A DNA stretch of 64,000 bases from Streptomyces sp. PKU-EA00015 (GCF_013387495.1 NZ_JABZEE010000040.1:29197-93196); one strand, 5' to 3'; numbered from the stretch's first letter, positions 8,209 to 19,608 are shown. Program-made: numbers and translations. The notes: generated from the sequence alone by a model not told the origin.

Positions 8209-9444
8209 TCAGGACACGGGTCGCGAGTCGGTCCACACCGACTCGAACTCCTCGCGGTAGGTCTGGAAGAGTCCGCTCTCGCCGTCCTGCCCGGAGCGGA
8301 CCACCGAGCGCCTGTCGCCCCGCAGGACGAGCACGGGGGCCTCCATGCCGCGGGCGCGGCGCAGGTAGGACTGGACGACGGCGAGGCCGTCGGGGCCGTC
8401 GCCGTCCACGAGGTAGGCGGTGAAGCGGGGGGTCTCGTCGAAGACCTGGATCTCGAAGGCGCCCGGGTCCCGCAGCCGGGAGCGGACCCGGCGCATGTGG
8501 AGGATGTTCATCTCCACGGTGCGGCTCAACTCGCCCTTTTTGATGCCGAGTTCCCGTTCGCGCCGCTTGACTGCGCTGCTCGCCGGGTTGAGGAAGAGGA
8601 GCCGGACCCGGCAACCGGACTCGGCCAGCCTCACGAGGCGGCGGCCGGAGAAGTTCTGTACGAGAAGGTTCAGGCCTATGCCGATCGCGTCGAGGCGACG
8701 TGCCCCGCCGAAGAGATCCTCGGCCGGCAGCTGGCGCTGGAGCCTGACCCGGTCGGGGTGGACGGAGACGACGTCCGCGTACCGGTCGCCGACCAGATCC
8801 TCGACGGCGTCGACGGGGAGGCGGTCGGCGGAGGGGACCCCGGCGCCGCTGCCGAGTATCTCCAGCAGGCGTGCGGAGGCGCGCTCGGCCTGGGCGAGGA
8901 CGGCCTCGTTGAGCGCCCGGTTGCGGGAGACGACGTTGCGCGCCACCTCCAGCTCGTCCAGCGCCAGTTCGACGTCGCGCCGGTCGTCGAAGTACGGCTC
9001 GAAGCAGGGCCAGTGCTGCACCATCAGCTCGCGCAGCTGCGGCAGGGTGAGGAAGGACAGGACGTTGTCGTCCGCCGGGTCCAGCAGGTAGCCCTTGCGG
9101 CGCGAGACCTCCCGCACGGCGACCGCCCGCTGCACCCACTCGTGGCCCGCGGGCCCGGCCGCCGCGACGACCCAGTCCTCGCCGTGCACAGGGTCGTAGA
9201 TGGGCCGCAACACGGCGGCGACCACCGCTCGCAGCCGCTGTTCGACCAGATTCAGCCAGATGTAGGCGCGGCCTGCCCGCTGGGCGCGCGTGCGCACCTC
9301 GCTCCAGGCCTCCGCGCCCCAGTCCAGCTCCGCCCCGATCTCCATGGGCCGCGCGACCGAAACCGCTCCCGGCGGGACCTCGGCAGAGTCTCCCCCCTCG
9401 CGACCCGCGTCACCTGGGGGCAGCTCCAGCCCTCCCGAGCTCAC
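8209..9444 (-). CDS. SAV2148-family HEPN domain protein with PLD-like C-terminal domain
   Basis: The protein has 411 residues from a GTG start. The N-terminal half (about 35-165) is helical and contains LDELEVARNVVSRNRALNE. This resembles the Swt1-like HEPN core, but the usual RNxxxH His is Asn here, so RNase activity is doubtful. The C-terminal half (about 220-400) has GIGLNLLVQNFSGRRLVRL, VRLLFLNP and VFDETPRFTAYLVDG, a pattern like the DUF5919/PLD-like domain often attached to regulatory proteins. A role in RNA handling or signalling is possible but unproven. The product name rests on overall resemblance to the widely conserved Streptomyces family. Confidence 0.8.
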   Translation of the reverse strand: MSSGGLELPPGDAGREGGDSAEVPPGAVSVARPMEIGAELDWGAEAWSEVRTRAQRAGRAYIWLNLVEQRLRAVVAAVLRPIYDPVHGEDWVVAAAGPAGHEWVQRAVAVREVSRRKGYLLDPADDNVLSFLTLPQLRELMVQHWPCFEPYFDDRRDVELALDELEVARNVVSRNRALNEAVLAQAERASARLLEILGSGAGVPSADRLPVDAVEDLVGDRYADVVSVHPDRVRLQRQLPAEDLFGGARRLDAIGIGLNLLVQNFSGRRLVRLAESGCRVRLLFLNPASSAVKRRERELGIKKGELSRTVEMNILHMRRVRSRLRDPGAFEIQVFDETPRFTAYLVDGDGPDGLAVVQSYLRRARGMEAPVLVLRGDRRSVVRSGQDGESGLFQTYREEFESVWTDSRPVS

Positions 9445-9544
9445 CCGCGCACCGCCCTTTGCTTTCCTGGAACGCCGTCTTCAACGATCAAGGAAGCCTA
9501 CTCCGGGAGCGGGAGGCGGTGCAGCAGGATGAGCCGGTTGTTTC

Positions 9545-10864
9545 TCAACTCCCGTGACGGTGGTGGCCGTTCTGGTCGGCGAGATCGGCCGGAGTGAGCG
9601 GATTCATAGACGTCACGTCCCGTGGGGCGAGCTGGAAGCCCTGCCAGTGGACGGGCATGGGCTGCTGGTCCTCGTCCCGGGCTATGTGGTGGAACCCGAT
9701 GTTGACCCAGGCGATCGGATTGGCAAGGTTCTCACCATTGACCCATTTGTCCACGCTCGGGGGCGCGTTCGTCCCGCAGTCGAGGACGTTGTCGCTCGCG
9801 AACTGCTCGCAGGTCCTGTTCTGGGTGAAGTAGACGTCGTGCTTGGTGAAGGGGCGGCCCTCGTGCCTGCTGGACGGGCCGGGCACAATCTCGTACGAGC
9901 GGGCGTGGCCGTCCCTGTTCTTGCCCCGTGCGCTGACCACGCGCCACCAGCGCATGGTGCGGACGTCTCCGGCGAGCTCCTTGGTCACGGGGGTCCGGGT
10001 CGTCTTCACCGTCGGACTGCCGTCGCCCGTGGGGGCGGTGACCTTCGAGTCGTACTGCTCCACCCGGTTCGTGTTGCCGCCGTCCAGGCCGAAGTCGAGA
10101 CGCCAGAACACATTGTGGGCGTGGCTGGTGGCGTAGTCACGGGCGCCCTTGCCGATGGGCCAGCCGCGGCCGTCGGCGGCGTTGTAGTCGTCGGGCGCCA
10201 GGCTGCCCGTCGCGCCGACGTTGGCGGAGACGGTGCCGTCGGAGGAGAACCGCCACTCGGTGATGTACTCGTACCAGGCGACCTTGTTGACCGTGTAGAC
10301 CAGCAGGTCCTTGCCCTGGGCCTGCCAGACCTTCGTGCCCTCGTCGTCGGCGAGCCGGTATGCGTGGCCGCGGGAACGGGTGGTGGTGCACAGGCCGTCG
10401 ACCGTCCCCGTCTCCGGCACCCTGACCTTGGTGACCGTGCCGCCGGGGCACTCGCCGGGCGCCAGGTTCTGCAGGCCCCAGCCGAACCCGGCGCCGGTGA
10501 GGTCGTCGTACTCCGCGTTGCCGTCGTCGTACGGCACGTGTATCTGGGCGAGCTTGGCGCTGTTCAGCACCCGTATGGGACGCCGTTCGCCCTTGGGCTG
10601 ATAGGTGATCTTGTCGAGGATCAGGCCGTGGCCGGTGTCGTAGCGCCAGCACATCCGCCAGGTCGTGCCGCCGTCGAGCTTCTGCTCGATGCGGTAGGCG
10701 ACGCTGCAGTCGGACTGCGGCGGCCTGGGGGCGGCCTGGGCGCCGCCCGCCGCGGCGGGAGCGGCGGAGGCCGGGCCGGTGGCGACGCCGGCGCTGCCGA
10801 GCAGCGCGGCCGCCGCCAGCAGCGCGCCGCGCCTGCGGACGCGCGAAAGACTGTTCACGTGCAT
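9545..10864 (-). CDS. Secreted copper amine oxidase-like protein, catalytic domain only
   Basis: This 439-residue protein begins with a Sec-type signal peptide (RRRGALLAAAALLGSAG, cleavage near ASA-AP). The rest matches the C-terminal catalytic domain of copper amine oxidases. The copper ligands are the HxH at H248/H250 (SHAHNVFWRLDFGLDG) and a third His in GFHHIARDED (392/393). The topaquinone precursor would be Y198, but the normal N-Y-[D/E] motif reads W-Y-E here. The N2/N3 domains of full-length enzymes are absent. The ATG at 10864 is preferred over GTG 10882 because GAGGGAG lies 9 bases before it. The likely role is oxidative deamination of amines outside the cell, pending activity tests. 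The next gene encodes a probable partner. Confidence 0.8.
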   Translation of the reverse strand: MHVNSLSRVRRRGALLAAAALLGSAGVATGPASAAPAAAGGAQAAPRPPQSDCSVAYRIEQKLDGGTTWRMCWRYDTGHGLILDKITYQPKGERRPIRVLNSAKLAQIHVPYDDGNAEYDDLTGAGFGWGLQNLAPGECPGGTVTKVRVPETGTVDGLCTTTRSRGHAYRLADDEGTKVWQAQGKDLLVYTVNKVAWYEYITEWRFSSDGTVSANVGATGSLAPDDYNAADGRGWPIGKGARDYATSHAHNVFWRLDFGLDGGNTNRVEQYDSKVTAPTGDGSPTVKTTRTPVTKELAGDVRTMRWWRVVSARGKNRDGHARSYEIVPGPSSRHEGRPFTKHDVYFTQNRTCEQFASDNVLDCGTNAPPSVDKWVNGENLANPIAWVNIGFHHIARDEDQQPMPVHWQGFQLAPRDVTSMNPLTPADLADQNGHHRHGS

Positions 10865-10958
10865 CTGGACGTACTCCCTCACCGGGACGTGCGGACAGGA
10901 GGAACGGGTGGCACAGGTTGTGCGGGAAGGTGCGCCGCCGGAACGGGGCGGCAGCTGC

Positions 10959-11795
10959 TCAGCCGACGCGCGCGACGGTCCGGGCGCTCAGGTCGACGAT
11001 CAGATTCCGGATCTCGATCCAGGGACCGTTCACGACCTTGGTGACGAGGCGGACGCAGCGGTGCTCGCCGCAGCGGGCGAGCTCGTCGGGCACGTCCTTC
11101 TCGCGGTAGGTGCGGTAGACGTCGCCGTTGAACCAGAGCTGATCGGGTGAGGTCAGGGACCGGCCGGTCGCGTGCCGGTAGTCGGCCTTCAGGTCCGAGC
11201 CGAGCGGGTCGGCCAGGATGAGCGCGACGGCCTCGCGCAACTCGTCCGGGTGAGGCGACGGCTGGACGCCCCGCTGGACGCCCGTGCGCTCGACCTTGCC
11301 GGTGTCGAGGTTGACGGTCGAGGTCACGAGCTCGTCGGCCCGGTAGTCGTAGAAGCTGACCTCGGCACGGCGCACGGCCGCGTCCGGAGCGGAGGGCGGC
11401 GGTTCCGCGAGATTGGTCGCGAGGTGCTGAGGACCACGGCCCCCCGCCGCGTTCTCGCCGTCCGACCGGGCTGCCGGTGTCAGCGCGATCTGTTCCGCGC
11501 GGCTCAGCTCGGCCGGCGTCAGCGGGTCACTGCCGACCCCGCGCTCCCCCTCGCGCGGCACGGCGACGGCAGGAGGCCGTGACCCGGCGGCCGAGCCGCT
11601 CCCGGCCTCACCGCCCTCCTCCGCGCCCGCCCGGCCCGCCGCGACCGGGCCCCGGGCCTGGCCGCCCGTCCCGTTCGTGTCGTCGGCGCCCGCAGTGCCC
11701 GGCAGGGTGATGCCCACCATCAGGGCCGTACCCGTCACCGCGATGGCGGTCCCCGCCAAGAGCTTCCCCAGGTGACGGCGCACCAATTGGCGCAC
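10959..11795 (-). CDS. Secreted protein of unknown function, probable amine oxidase partner
   Basis: The 278-residue protein starts with a signal-like stretch: twin Arg in QLVRRHLGKLL, a hydrophobic core and TAGADD. A Gly/Ala-rich low-complexity linker runs to about residue 110. The C-terminal domain contains VSFYDYRADELVTSTVNLDTG and two Cys in ARCGEHRCVRL. Such domains resemble the N-terminal sandwich domains that precede the catalytic domain in full-length copper amine oxidases, so the two genes may be a split enzyme; this is inference. The GTG at 11795 has a close GGGGGG ribosome site; GTG at 11831 does not. It lies 94 bp upstream of the oxidase gene, same strand. Confidence 0.65.
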   Translation of the reverse strand: MRQLVRRHLGKLLAGTAIAVTGTALMVGITLPGTAGADDTNGTGGQARGPVAAGRAGAEEGGEAGSGSAAGSRPPAVAVPREGERGVGSDPLTPAELSRAEQIALTPAARSDGENAAGGRGPQHLATNLAEPPPSAPDAAVRRAEVSFYDYRADELVTSTVNLDTGKVERTGVQRGVQPSPHPDELREAVALILADPLGSDLKADYRHATGRSLTSPDQLWFNGDVYRTYREKDVPDELARCGEHRCVRLVTKVVNGPWIEIRNLIVDLSARTVARVG

Positions 11796-11933
11796 TTGTC
11801 CCCCCTTTCCCCCAGGTTCCCCATTGGTCACCCGGTAGGACGGTTCGAAGTCCTAGGAGGTTGCTCCACTTTGGGGGAGGATCTTCGCCAAGTAGTCCCC
11901 CACACCCGGATCAGAAATGGAAGAGTCGAATCT

Positions 11934-14054
<2,121 letters not shown>

Positions 14055-14165
14055 CCGCCGGCGGGGGCGCCCGCGGAAGTTCCCGGCCGGGCGGATGATC
14101 ACTCGATCGACCGAACGGCCGGGACCGGCGGCACAGAAGCGTTCAGGGCGGGTACGTATGTTCGC

Positions 14166-16628
14166 ATGACACCCACGGCCACCTACCGGCTCCAGCTGCA
14201 GCCGGACTTCCCGTTCGCGGCCGCCGAGGCGGCGGTTCCGTATCTCGCCGACCTCGGCGTCTCCCACCTGCACCTGTCGCCGGTTCTGGAGGCGGTGCCC
14301 GGGTCCACGCATGGGTACGACGTCGTCGACCACGGCCGTGTCCGCGCGGAGCTCGGCGGCGAGGAGGGGCTGCGCCGCCTGTCCCACACGGCCCGCGAGC
14401 ACGGCCTGGGCCTGGTCGTCGACATCGTGCCGAACCACATGGCCGCCGTCCCGCGCTACAACCGCGCGCTGTGGGAGGTGCTGCGCGAGGGCCCGCGATC
14501 GCCGTTCGCCCGCTGGTTCGACATCGACTGGGCCGCCGGGGACGGCAAGGTGCTGCTCCCGGTGCTGCCCGGGCGCATCGGCGGCGAGCTGGCGCAGCTG
14601 CGGGTCGAAGGGGAGGTGCTGCACCACGGGGAGCAGCGGTTCCCGTTGCGCGCGTCGACCGCGCACCTGCCGCTGCCCGAGCTGCTGGACGCCCAGTGGT
14701 ACCGCCTCGCGTGGTGGCGCCTTGCCCGTACCGAACTCAACTACCGGCGGTTCTTCACCGTCTCGGACCTCATCGGGGTGCGGGTGGAGGACCCCGAGGT
14801 CTTCGACGCGACCCACGCCAAGATCCTGGAGCTGGTGCGGGACGGCGTCGTCGACGGGCTGCGGGTGGACCATCCGGACGGGGTGGCCGACCCGGAGGGT
14901 TATCTGCGCAGGCTCGACGAGGCGACCGGCGGTTGGGGGCCCCTCCCACGGCCGCCGGGCCGTAGGGGGAGCTGGATCGTCGTGGAGAAGATCCTCACCG
15001 GCGACGAGCGGCTTCCGGCCGGCTGGCCCGTCGCGGGCACGACGGGGTACGACGCGCTGCGCCGGATCGACGGCCTGTTCACCGACCCGGCGGGCGTGCG
15101 CCAACTGGTCGGCGTCTACCGCGACTTCACCGACGTGGACGACAGCCTCGGCGGACGGTGGGAGGCAACGGCGCGGCGCGCGGCCTACGAGGTGGTGACG
15201 CACGAGCTGGCAGCCGAGACCGCGACGCTCGTCCGGCTCGCCGAGCGGATCTGCGCCGAGGACACGCGGCTGCGCGACCACGCCCCGTGGGCGCTGCGTG
15301 CGGCCGTACGTGAGCTGCTGGTCCGCGTGCCCGTCTACCGGCCCTACCGGGTCGATGCCGAGTCCGCGCTCCCCGAGGACGCGGCGCGGGCGGCACGCGA
15401 CACGTTCGCCGTGCCCGAGGAGGCGGCCGCGGTGGACGTGGTGCGGGACCTTGCACTGGGCCGGCTCGGTGACGGGCCGGACCACGTCCGGTTCCGGGCG
15501 CGCTTCGCCCAGACGGCCTCGGCGCTGCGGGCCAAGTCGGTGGAGGACACCGCGTTCTACCGGTACGCGCCGCTGATCTCGGCCAACGAGGTGGGCGGCG
15601 ACCCCGGGAACCCCGCGGTGGAGCCCGCGGCCTTCCATGCCTTCTGCGCCCGCCTGGCCCGCGACTGGGCGGGCACGGGCACGGTGCTGACCACGCACGA
15701 CACCAAGCGCAGCGCGGACGTGCGGGCGCGCATCGCGGTGCTGTCCGAGTGCCCGGAGCGGTGGGCGCGGTTCCTGGAGCGGATCACCGAGGAGGCCGAG
15801 AGCCCGTCCGGGGGCGGCGGCGCCCCCGACGCGCAGCTGGCGTGGGTGGCGTGGCAGACGGCCGTCGGGTTCGGAATCCCCGACGCGGACCGGCTGGAGG
15901 CGGCACTGCTCAAGGCGGTGCGCGAGGCGGGGGTGCACACGAGCTGGACGGAGTCGGACCCGGCGTACGAGAAGGCGGTGTCGGCGTTCGTGGGCAGCGG
16001 ACCGGCCGGTTCGCCGCAGCACTCGGTGGCCCGCTTCGTCCGGCAGCTCGCGCCGTACGTGCGGGCGAACGTGCTGGGGGCGGCGCTGCTGCATCTGACG
16101 ATGCCGGGTGTGCCCGACGTGTACCAGGGCTCGGAGCGGGAGTTCCTGGCCCTGGTCGACCCGGACAACCGGGCCCCGGCCCGTTTCGGCCCTCCGTTGT
16201 CCGAGCCGCTGACCGTCGGCGCGGGGGCCGGCTCGGCGACGGGCCCGGAGGGTCGTCTGAGTGCGGAGAAGGAGGCCCTGACGGCCACGGTGCTCAGACT
16301 CCGCCGGGCGCGCCCGGACCTGTTCGGCGCCCGCGCCGCGTACGAGGCGCTGGCCGCCTCCGGCCCGGCAGCCGGGCACTGCGTCGCGTTCCGCCGGGGC
16401 GAGGAGGTGGTCACGGCCGTCACGCGGCTCTCGATGCGGCTGGAGGGCGAGGGCGGCTGGCGGGGCACGGCTCTGACGCTTCCGCCGGGCCGGTGGACCG
16501 ATCTGCTGGGCGGGGAGCGCGAGTTCACCGGTGAGGTGCCGGTGCCGGTGGCCGACCTGTTCGCGGCGCGTCCTGTGGCGCTGCTCAGCCGCGCGGACGG
16601 ACCAGCAGCGTCTTGGGAGACCGGGTGA
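14166..16628 (+). CDS. treY: Maltooligosyltrehalose synthase TreY (GH13)
   Basis: The 820-residue cytoplasmic enzyme isomerises the reducing-end alpha-1,4 bond of maltooligosaccharides to alpha,alpha-1,1, making maltooligosyltrehalose. The start TATYRLQL and GSTHGYDVVDH are typical of TreY. The nucleophile is D235 in LRVDHPDGV, the acid/base is E274 in IVVEKIL, and THDTKRS carries the third acid. Length is normal for the family (about 770-830). The gene is 111 bp after glgX and probably co-transcribed. Its last 44 bases overlap the end of a convergent P450-like gene. Confidence 0.95.
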   Translation: MTPTATYRLQLQPDFPFAAAEAAVPYLADLGVSHLHLSPVLEAVPGSTHGYDVVDHGRVRAELGGEEGLRRLSHTAREHGLGLVVDIVPNHMAAVPRYNRALWEVLREGPRSPFARWFDIDWAAGDGKVLLPVLPGRIGGELAQLRVEGEVLHHGEQRFPLRASTAHLPLPELLDAQWYRLAWWRLARTELNYRRFFTVSDLIGVRVEDPEVFDATHAKILELVRDGVVDGLRVDHPDGVADPEGYLRRLDEATGGWGPLPRPPGRRGSWIVVEKILTGDERLPAGWPVAGTTGYDALRRIDGLFTDPAGVRQLVGVYRDFTDVDDSLGGRWEATARRAAYEVVTHELAAETATLVRLAERICAEDTRLRDHAPWALRAAVRELLVRVPVYRPYRVDAESALPEDAARAARDTFAVPEEAAAVDVVRDLALGRLGDGPDHVRFRARFAQTASALRAKSVEDTAFYRYAPLISANEVGGDPGNPAVEPAAFHAFCARLARDWAGTGTVLTTHDTKRSADVRARIAVLSECPERWARFLERITEEAESPSGGGGAPDAQLAWVAWQTAVGFGIPDADRLEAALLKAVREAGVHTSWTESDPAYEKAVSAFVGSGPAGSPQHSVARFVRQLAPYVRANVLGAALLHLTMPGVPDVYQGSEREFLALVDPDNRAPARFGPPLSEPLTVGAGAGSATGPEGRLSAEKEALTATVLRLRRARPDLFGARAAYEALAASGPAAGHCVAFRRGEEVVTAVTRLSMRLEGEGGWRGTALTLPPGRWTDLLGGEREFTGEVPVPVADLFAARPVALLSRADGPAASWETG

Positions 16629-17535
16629 TCAGGCCACTGGCGACCGGCCGGAATCCGTCGGCCCAGCGCATCCTCGGCATCGCCTCGCTCAGCGCGCGCA
16701 GGCCGTACTCGGCCTCCATCGCCGCGAGCTCCACGGCCGGGCACCCGCCCAGACCGAAGGTGAGCTGGCCGGGATCGCCCCGGAGCATGTCGAACCGGTC
16801 GGGCTCCCGGAACCGCTCCGGGTCCCGACCCGCCGAGCCGATCAGGCAGGCGACGGCCGCGCCCGCCGGCAGCGTGCCTCCGCTGAGCGTGACCTCGGCG
16901 GCCGTCCTGCGGATCAGCACCAGCACGGGCGGATCGCGTCGCAGCGACTCGGTCCACGCCCGTGCGATGAGCCGCGGTTCGGCCCGCAGCGCGGCCAGCC
17001 GGTCGGACTGGTCGAGCACATTGGCGAAGAACGAGGCGAGGGCCTTCTCCCGCACCGAGACCTGGGAGACGCAGCCCCCGGCGAGCAGCGCCCGGCCGGC
17101 CGTCCTGCCCCGTACCCCGACGGCCCCGGACGGCAGCCACCGGCAGAACTCCTCCACCAGGTCGATCTGCTCACGACCCGCGAGCCGCCGGGCGAGGACG
17201 TACGCGGTGCGCTGGACGATCTCGCGCAGCGCGTGCGGGACGGGCGCGAGGTGCCCGGCGCACCCCGCGTCACCGGGCCGGTGGCCGTGGGTGAAGCGGA
17301 GATCGGTCAGAGCGGTGGCGACGTCGCGGTAACGGCTGAGCAGCCAGGCGCCGACGGACGCGTCGTAGGTGAGGGGATGCTCCTCACGCAGCCGGCGGTA
17401 GCCCTCGTACAGTTCGTGCTCGTTCCCCATGGGCAGGCCGGGCAGCAGCGCGCCGGCCCGGCGCCCCGTCCCGGCGGGCAGCGCGGAGGCGGTGGGCGGT
17501 GAGGGCTCGGGCGTGGGGCGTATGTCCGCGTGCAT
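16585..17535 (-). pseudogene. Degenerate cytochrome P450-like reading frame
   Basis: The frame encodes 316 residues, about 80 short of a bacterial P450. Recognisable parts are the N-terminal AWLLSRYRDVATAL, the ExxR-like ESLRRDP, and a heme-loop relic FGLGGCPAVELA. Three defects stand out. The region between about helix E and helix I is missing. The I-helix reads LLAGGCVSQVS without the acid-alcohol pair. The heme loop is two residues short before the Cys and lacks its usual His. The frame itself is open, so a divergent non-catalytic protein is possible. Its end overlaps treY by 44 bases. The 247 bp upstream (17536-17782) holds only a weak 54-codon minus-strand frame. Confidence 0.6.
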
Positions 17536-17782
17536 GGTGTGCGCTCCCCTGTCACGGCCGCGGGTCTGGTGCCCCGCTGCTCCCTTCAGGTGACCACCGG
17601 GCCACCGTCACCGCAGTCGGCGCAGGGCCGTACGGGTGACGTGGCGATGGGTACGCCATTCGGGTGGAGGGCGGGCCACAGCGGGGCCGAAGCCGCGGCC
17701 GCCCGACGGAGGAGGCGCTCCCACGGCTTCGACGTGACCGTGAAGACCATGCCGCTGACCGCGACGGCGAACGGGTCGCCGC

Positions 17783-18331
17783 TCAGCGGGCGGTGAGGCG
17801 GAAGCTCATGCTGCCGAAGCCCACCATGTCGCCGTCCTGGACGACGATCGCGCCGGTCACCCTGCGGCCGTTGACCGTGGTGCCGTTGGTCGAGCCGAGG
17901 TCGCGCAGGACCCACAAAGTGCCCTGGTGGCTCAGTTCGGCGTGCAGCCGCGAGACCGTGTCGTGGCTCAGCCGCAGTCCGTTGACCGGGTCCCGGCCGA
18001 TGCGCAGGGGGTACGGACCCGGCTCGGGCAGCAGCAGCGGCGGCAGCTTCTCCGCCTGCCAGGCCCTGCGCAGCCGGACGGAGAACGCCGAGACCCGGCC
18101 GACCGCGCTGTAGATCCGGCGGGCCCACCTGTTCTCGTGGACGAGGTCGGCGGTGAGGGCGTCCAGCTCCTCCGAACGGCGGGCGGCCAGGACCAGTTCC
18201 ATCCGGTGCACGAACGTCTCGTGCGACAGCCTGCCCTGGGCCGCGCCCTCTCTGAGCACATCGAGGACACGCTCGCGCTCGGCGTCCGACAGCCGTGCGG
18301 GATACGTGGGGGACTCGTAGGAGGACGTCAC
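17783..18331 (-). CDS. DUF1707 and FHA domain protein
   Basis: The 182-residue protein starts at GTG 18331. Residues about 10-60 (RLSDAERERVLDVLREGAA) are a DUF1707 domain, common in actinobacterial signalling and membrane proteins. A basic linker leads to an FHA domain (about 105-180): LRIGRDPVNGLRL, SRLHAELS and the phosphothreonine-binding LGSTNGTTVNG. FHA domains bind pThr peptides, so the protein probably reads the state of a Ser/Thr kinase target. No kinase is adjacent. It is divergent from the leader-ORF/acetyltransferase unit. Confidence 0.9.
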   Translation of the reverse strand: MTSSYESPTYPARLSDAERERVLDVLREGAAQGRLSHETFVHRMELVLAARRSEELDALTADLVHENRWARRIYSAVGRVSAFSVRLRRAWQAEKLPPLLLPEPGPYPLRIGRDPVNGLRLSHDTVSRLHAELSHQGTLWVLRDLGSTNGTTVNGRRVTGAIVVQDGDMVGFGSMSFRLTAR

Positions 18332-18567
18332 AAAGCAGATTGTCGGGCCGAAGGGCCCGGGGTGTCCAGAAGAGCAGGTCTTCTGCTGTTCGGCGCGACC
18401 CCTCTGACCTGCACGGAAGGTGGCGTTCCGGCCACGGTGCGGCCCAACTGGCCTGCGGAAGCGGCGTATTGGGCCGCACCCGGGCAGCCGGAAAAGGCTG
18501 GACCCGAGCGCGCCGGCCGGTCTAGGGTGCCCACCGACGCCCGTGACGACGGAAGGAGGCGAGTGCC

Positions 18568-18624
18568 GTGCACCTCACACGATTCCCGCGCTCCCGCCCC
18601 GTCCGCCCGGCGTTCAGTGTCTGA
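18568..18624 (+). CDS. Possible small leader ORF upstream of acetyltransferase
   Basis: A consensus AAGGAGG (18553-18559) stands 8 bases before GTG 18568, opening an 18-codon frame that starts MHLTRFPRSRP and stops at 18624. A second GTG at 18563 (spacing only 3) would give 35 codons ending at 18670 in an ATGA overlap with the acetyltransferase start. The strong ribosome site in otherwise non-coding sequence suggests a translated leader peptide. No conserved family is recognised. The rest of the 335-bp gap (18332-18666) shows nothing else clear. Confidence 0.35.
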   Translation: MHLTRFPRSRPVRPAFSV

Positions 18625-18666
18625 CCGGGAGCGCCTCACCTACCTCGCATCCCGGAGGACTTCCTC

Positions 18667-19563
18667 ATGACCGATCTGGTCATCCGCGCGCTCGACGCGA
18701 GCGACGCCCGTCTTTTCGACACCCTGCCCGACCCTCTCGGCGCGGCCGAGGGCCATGCCCGCACCGTCCACCGGCCCGACTGGAAGCGGATCGCCCTGCG
18801 CGACGGCAAGGTCGTGGCCCGAGGCGCCTGGTGGGGCGGCCCGGGTGACGAAACGCCCGTCAACATCAATTGGTTCGACGTCGCCGCCGGCGAGGAGGAG
18901 GCGGGCGCCGAACTGCTGCGCACCGCCCCCTTCCAGGTCGAGCTGGAGCTCAACCTGCCCGCCGGCTGGCGGGACGACCCGGTCGCGCGGCCGGCCGCCG
19001 AGGCCCGGGTCCGCGCCGCGAAGGCGGCCGGGTACGAGGTGCTCGTCGAGCGGTTCATGTACCGCTGGACACCCGCGCACGGTCTGCCCGAGCGGCCGGG
19101 CCGCCTCACGTTCCGGCCGGAGCCGGACGACTCCGTGTTCTTCGAGGCGCTCAAGCGCATCCACTCCGTGACGCTGGACGCGCACGCGCTCCGGGCGATC
19201 GCCGAGGGCGGTCTCGACCAGGCGGCACAGGAGGAGCTGGACTTCTTCCACTGGTGCCCCTCGCCGCGGGAGTGGTGGCAGCTCGCCCACACACCCGAGG
19301 GCGAGCTCGCCGGCATTCACATCCCGGCGCACAATCCGGGCGGCCCCTGCATCGGCTTCATCGGCGTCGTCCCCGAGCAGCGCGGCCGCGGCTACGCGTA
19401 CGACCTGCTCGCGGAGTGCACGCACTTCCTCGCCGAGCGAGGCGCCGAGTTCATCGCGGGCGCCACCGACCAGGGGAACTTCCCGATGGCGGCGCACTTC
19501 GCCAAGGCGGGCCACCCGGTGGTCAAGGAGCGGATCAACTTCGTTCCCCCGACGGGGAGCTGA
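18667..19563 (+). CDS. GNAT-family N-acetyltransferase
   Basis: The 298-residue protein carries a GNAT domain in its C-terminal half. The acetyl-CoA pyrophosphate loop is GVVPEQRGRGYAYDLL (about 236-251), followed by ATDQGNFPMAAHFAKAGH, typical of the last strand and helix of the fold. The N-terminal half looks like a second, degenerate GNAT-like domain. The substrate is unknown. GGAGG lies 8 bases before ATG 18667. A strong hairpin follows the stop. Confidence 0.88.
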   Translation: MTDLVIRALDASDARLFDTLPDPLGAAEGHARTVHRPDWKRIALRDGKVVARGAWWGGPGDETPVNINWFDVAAGEEEAGAELLRTAPFQVELELNLPAGWRDDPVARPAAEARVRAAKAAGYEVLVERFMYRWTPAHGLPERPGRLTFRPEPDDSVFFEALKRIHSVTLDAHALRAIAEGGLDQAAQEELDFFHWCPSPREWWQLAHTPEGELAGIHIPAHNPGGPCIGFIGVVPEQRGRGYAYDLLAECTHFLAERGAEFIAGATDQGNFPMAAHFAKAGHPVVKERINFVPPTGS

Positions 19564-19569
19564 CCGTGC

Positions 19570-19607
19570 GCGGGGGTGGCCGAAGCCGGGGCTCCGGACA
19601 CCCCCGC
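19570..19607. terminator. Bidirectional terminator hairpin
   Basis: Perfect 9-bp outer arms (19570-19578 with 19599-19607) enclose a further partly paired inner stem. It lies exactly between the convergent acetyltransferase (stop 19563) and beta-glucosidase (stop 19609) genes and probably serves both. Confidence 0.75.
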
Positions 19608-19608
19608 A

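Noticed and set aside
17586..17750. 54-codon minus-strand ORF between P450 and FHA genes
   Set aside because: No ribosome site and no recognisable domain; kept only as a note in the P450 entry.
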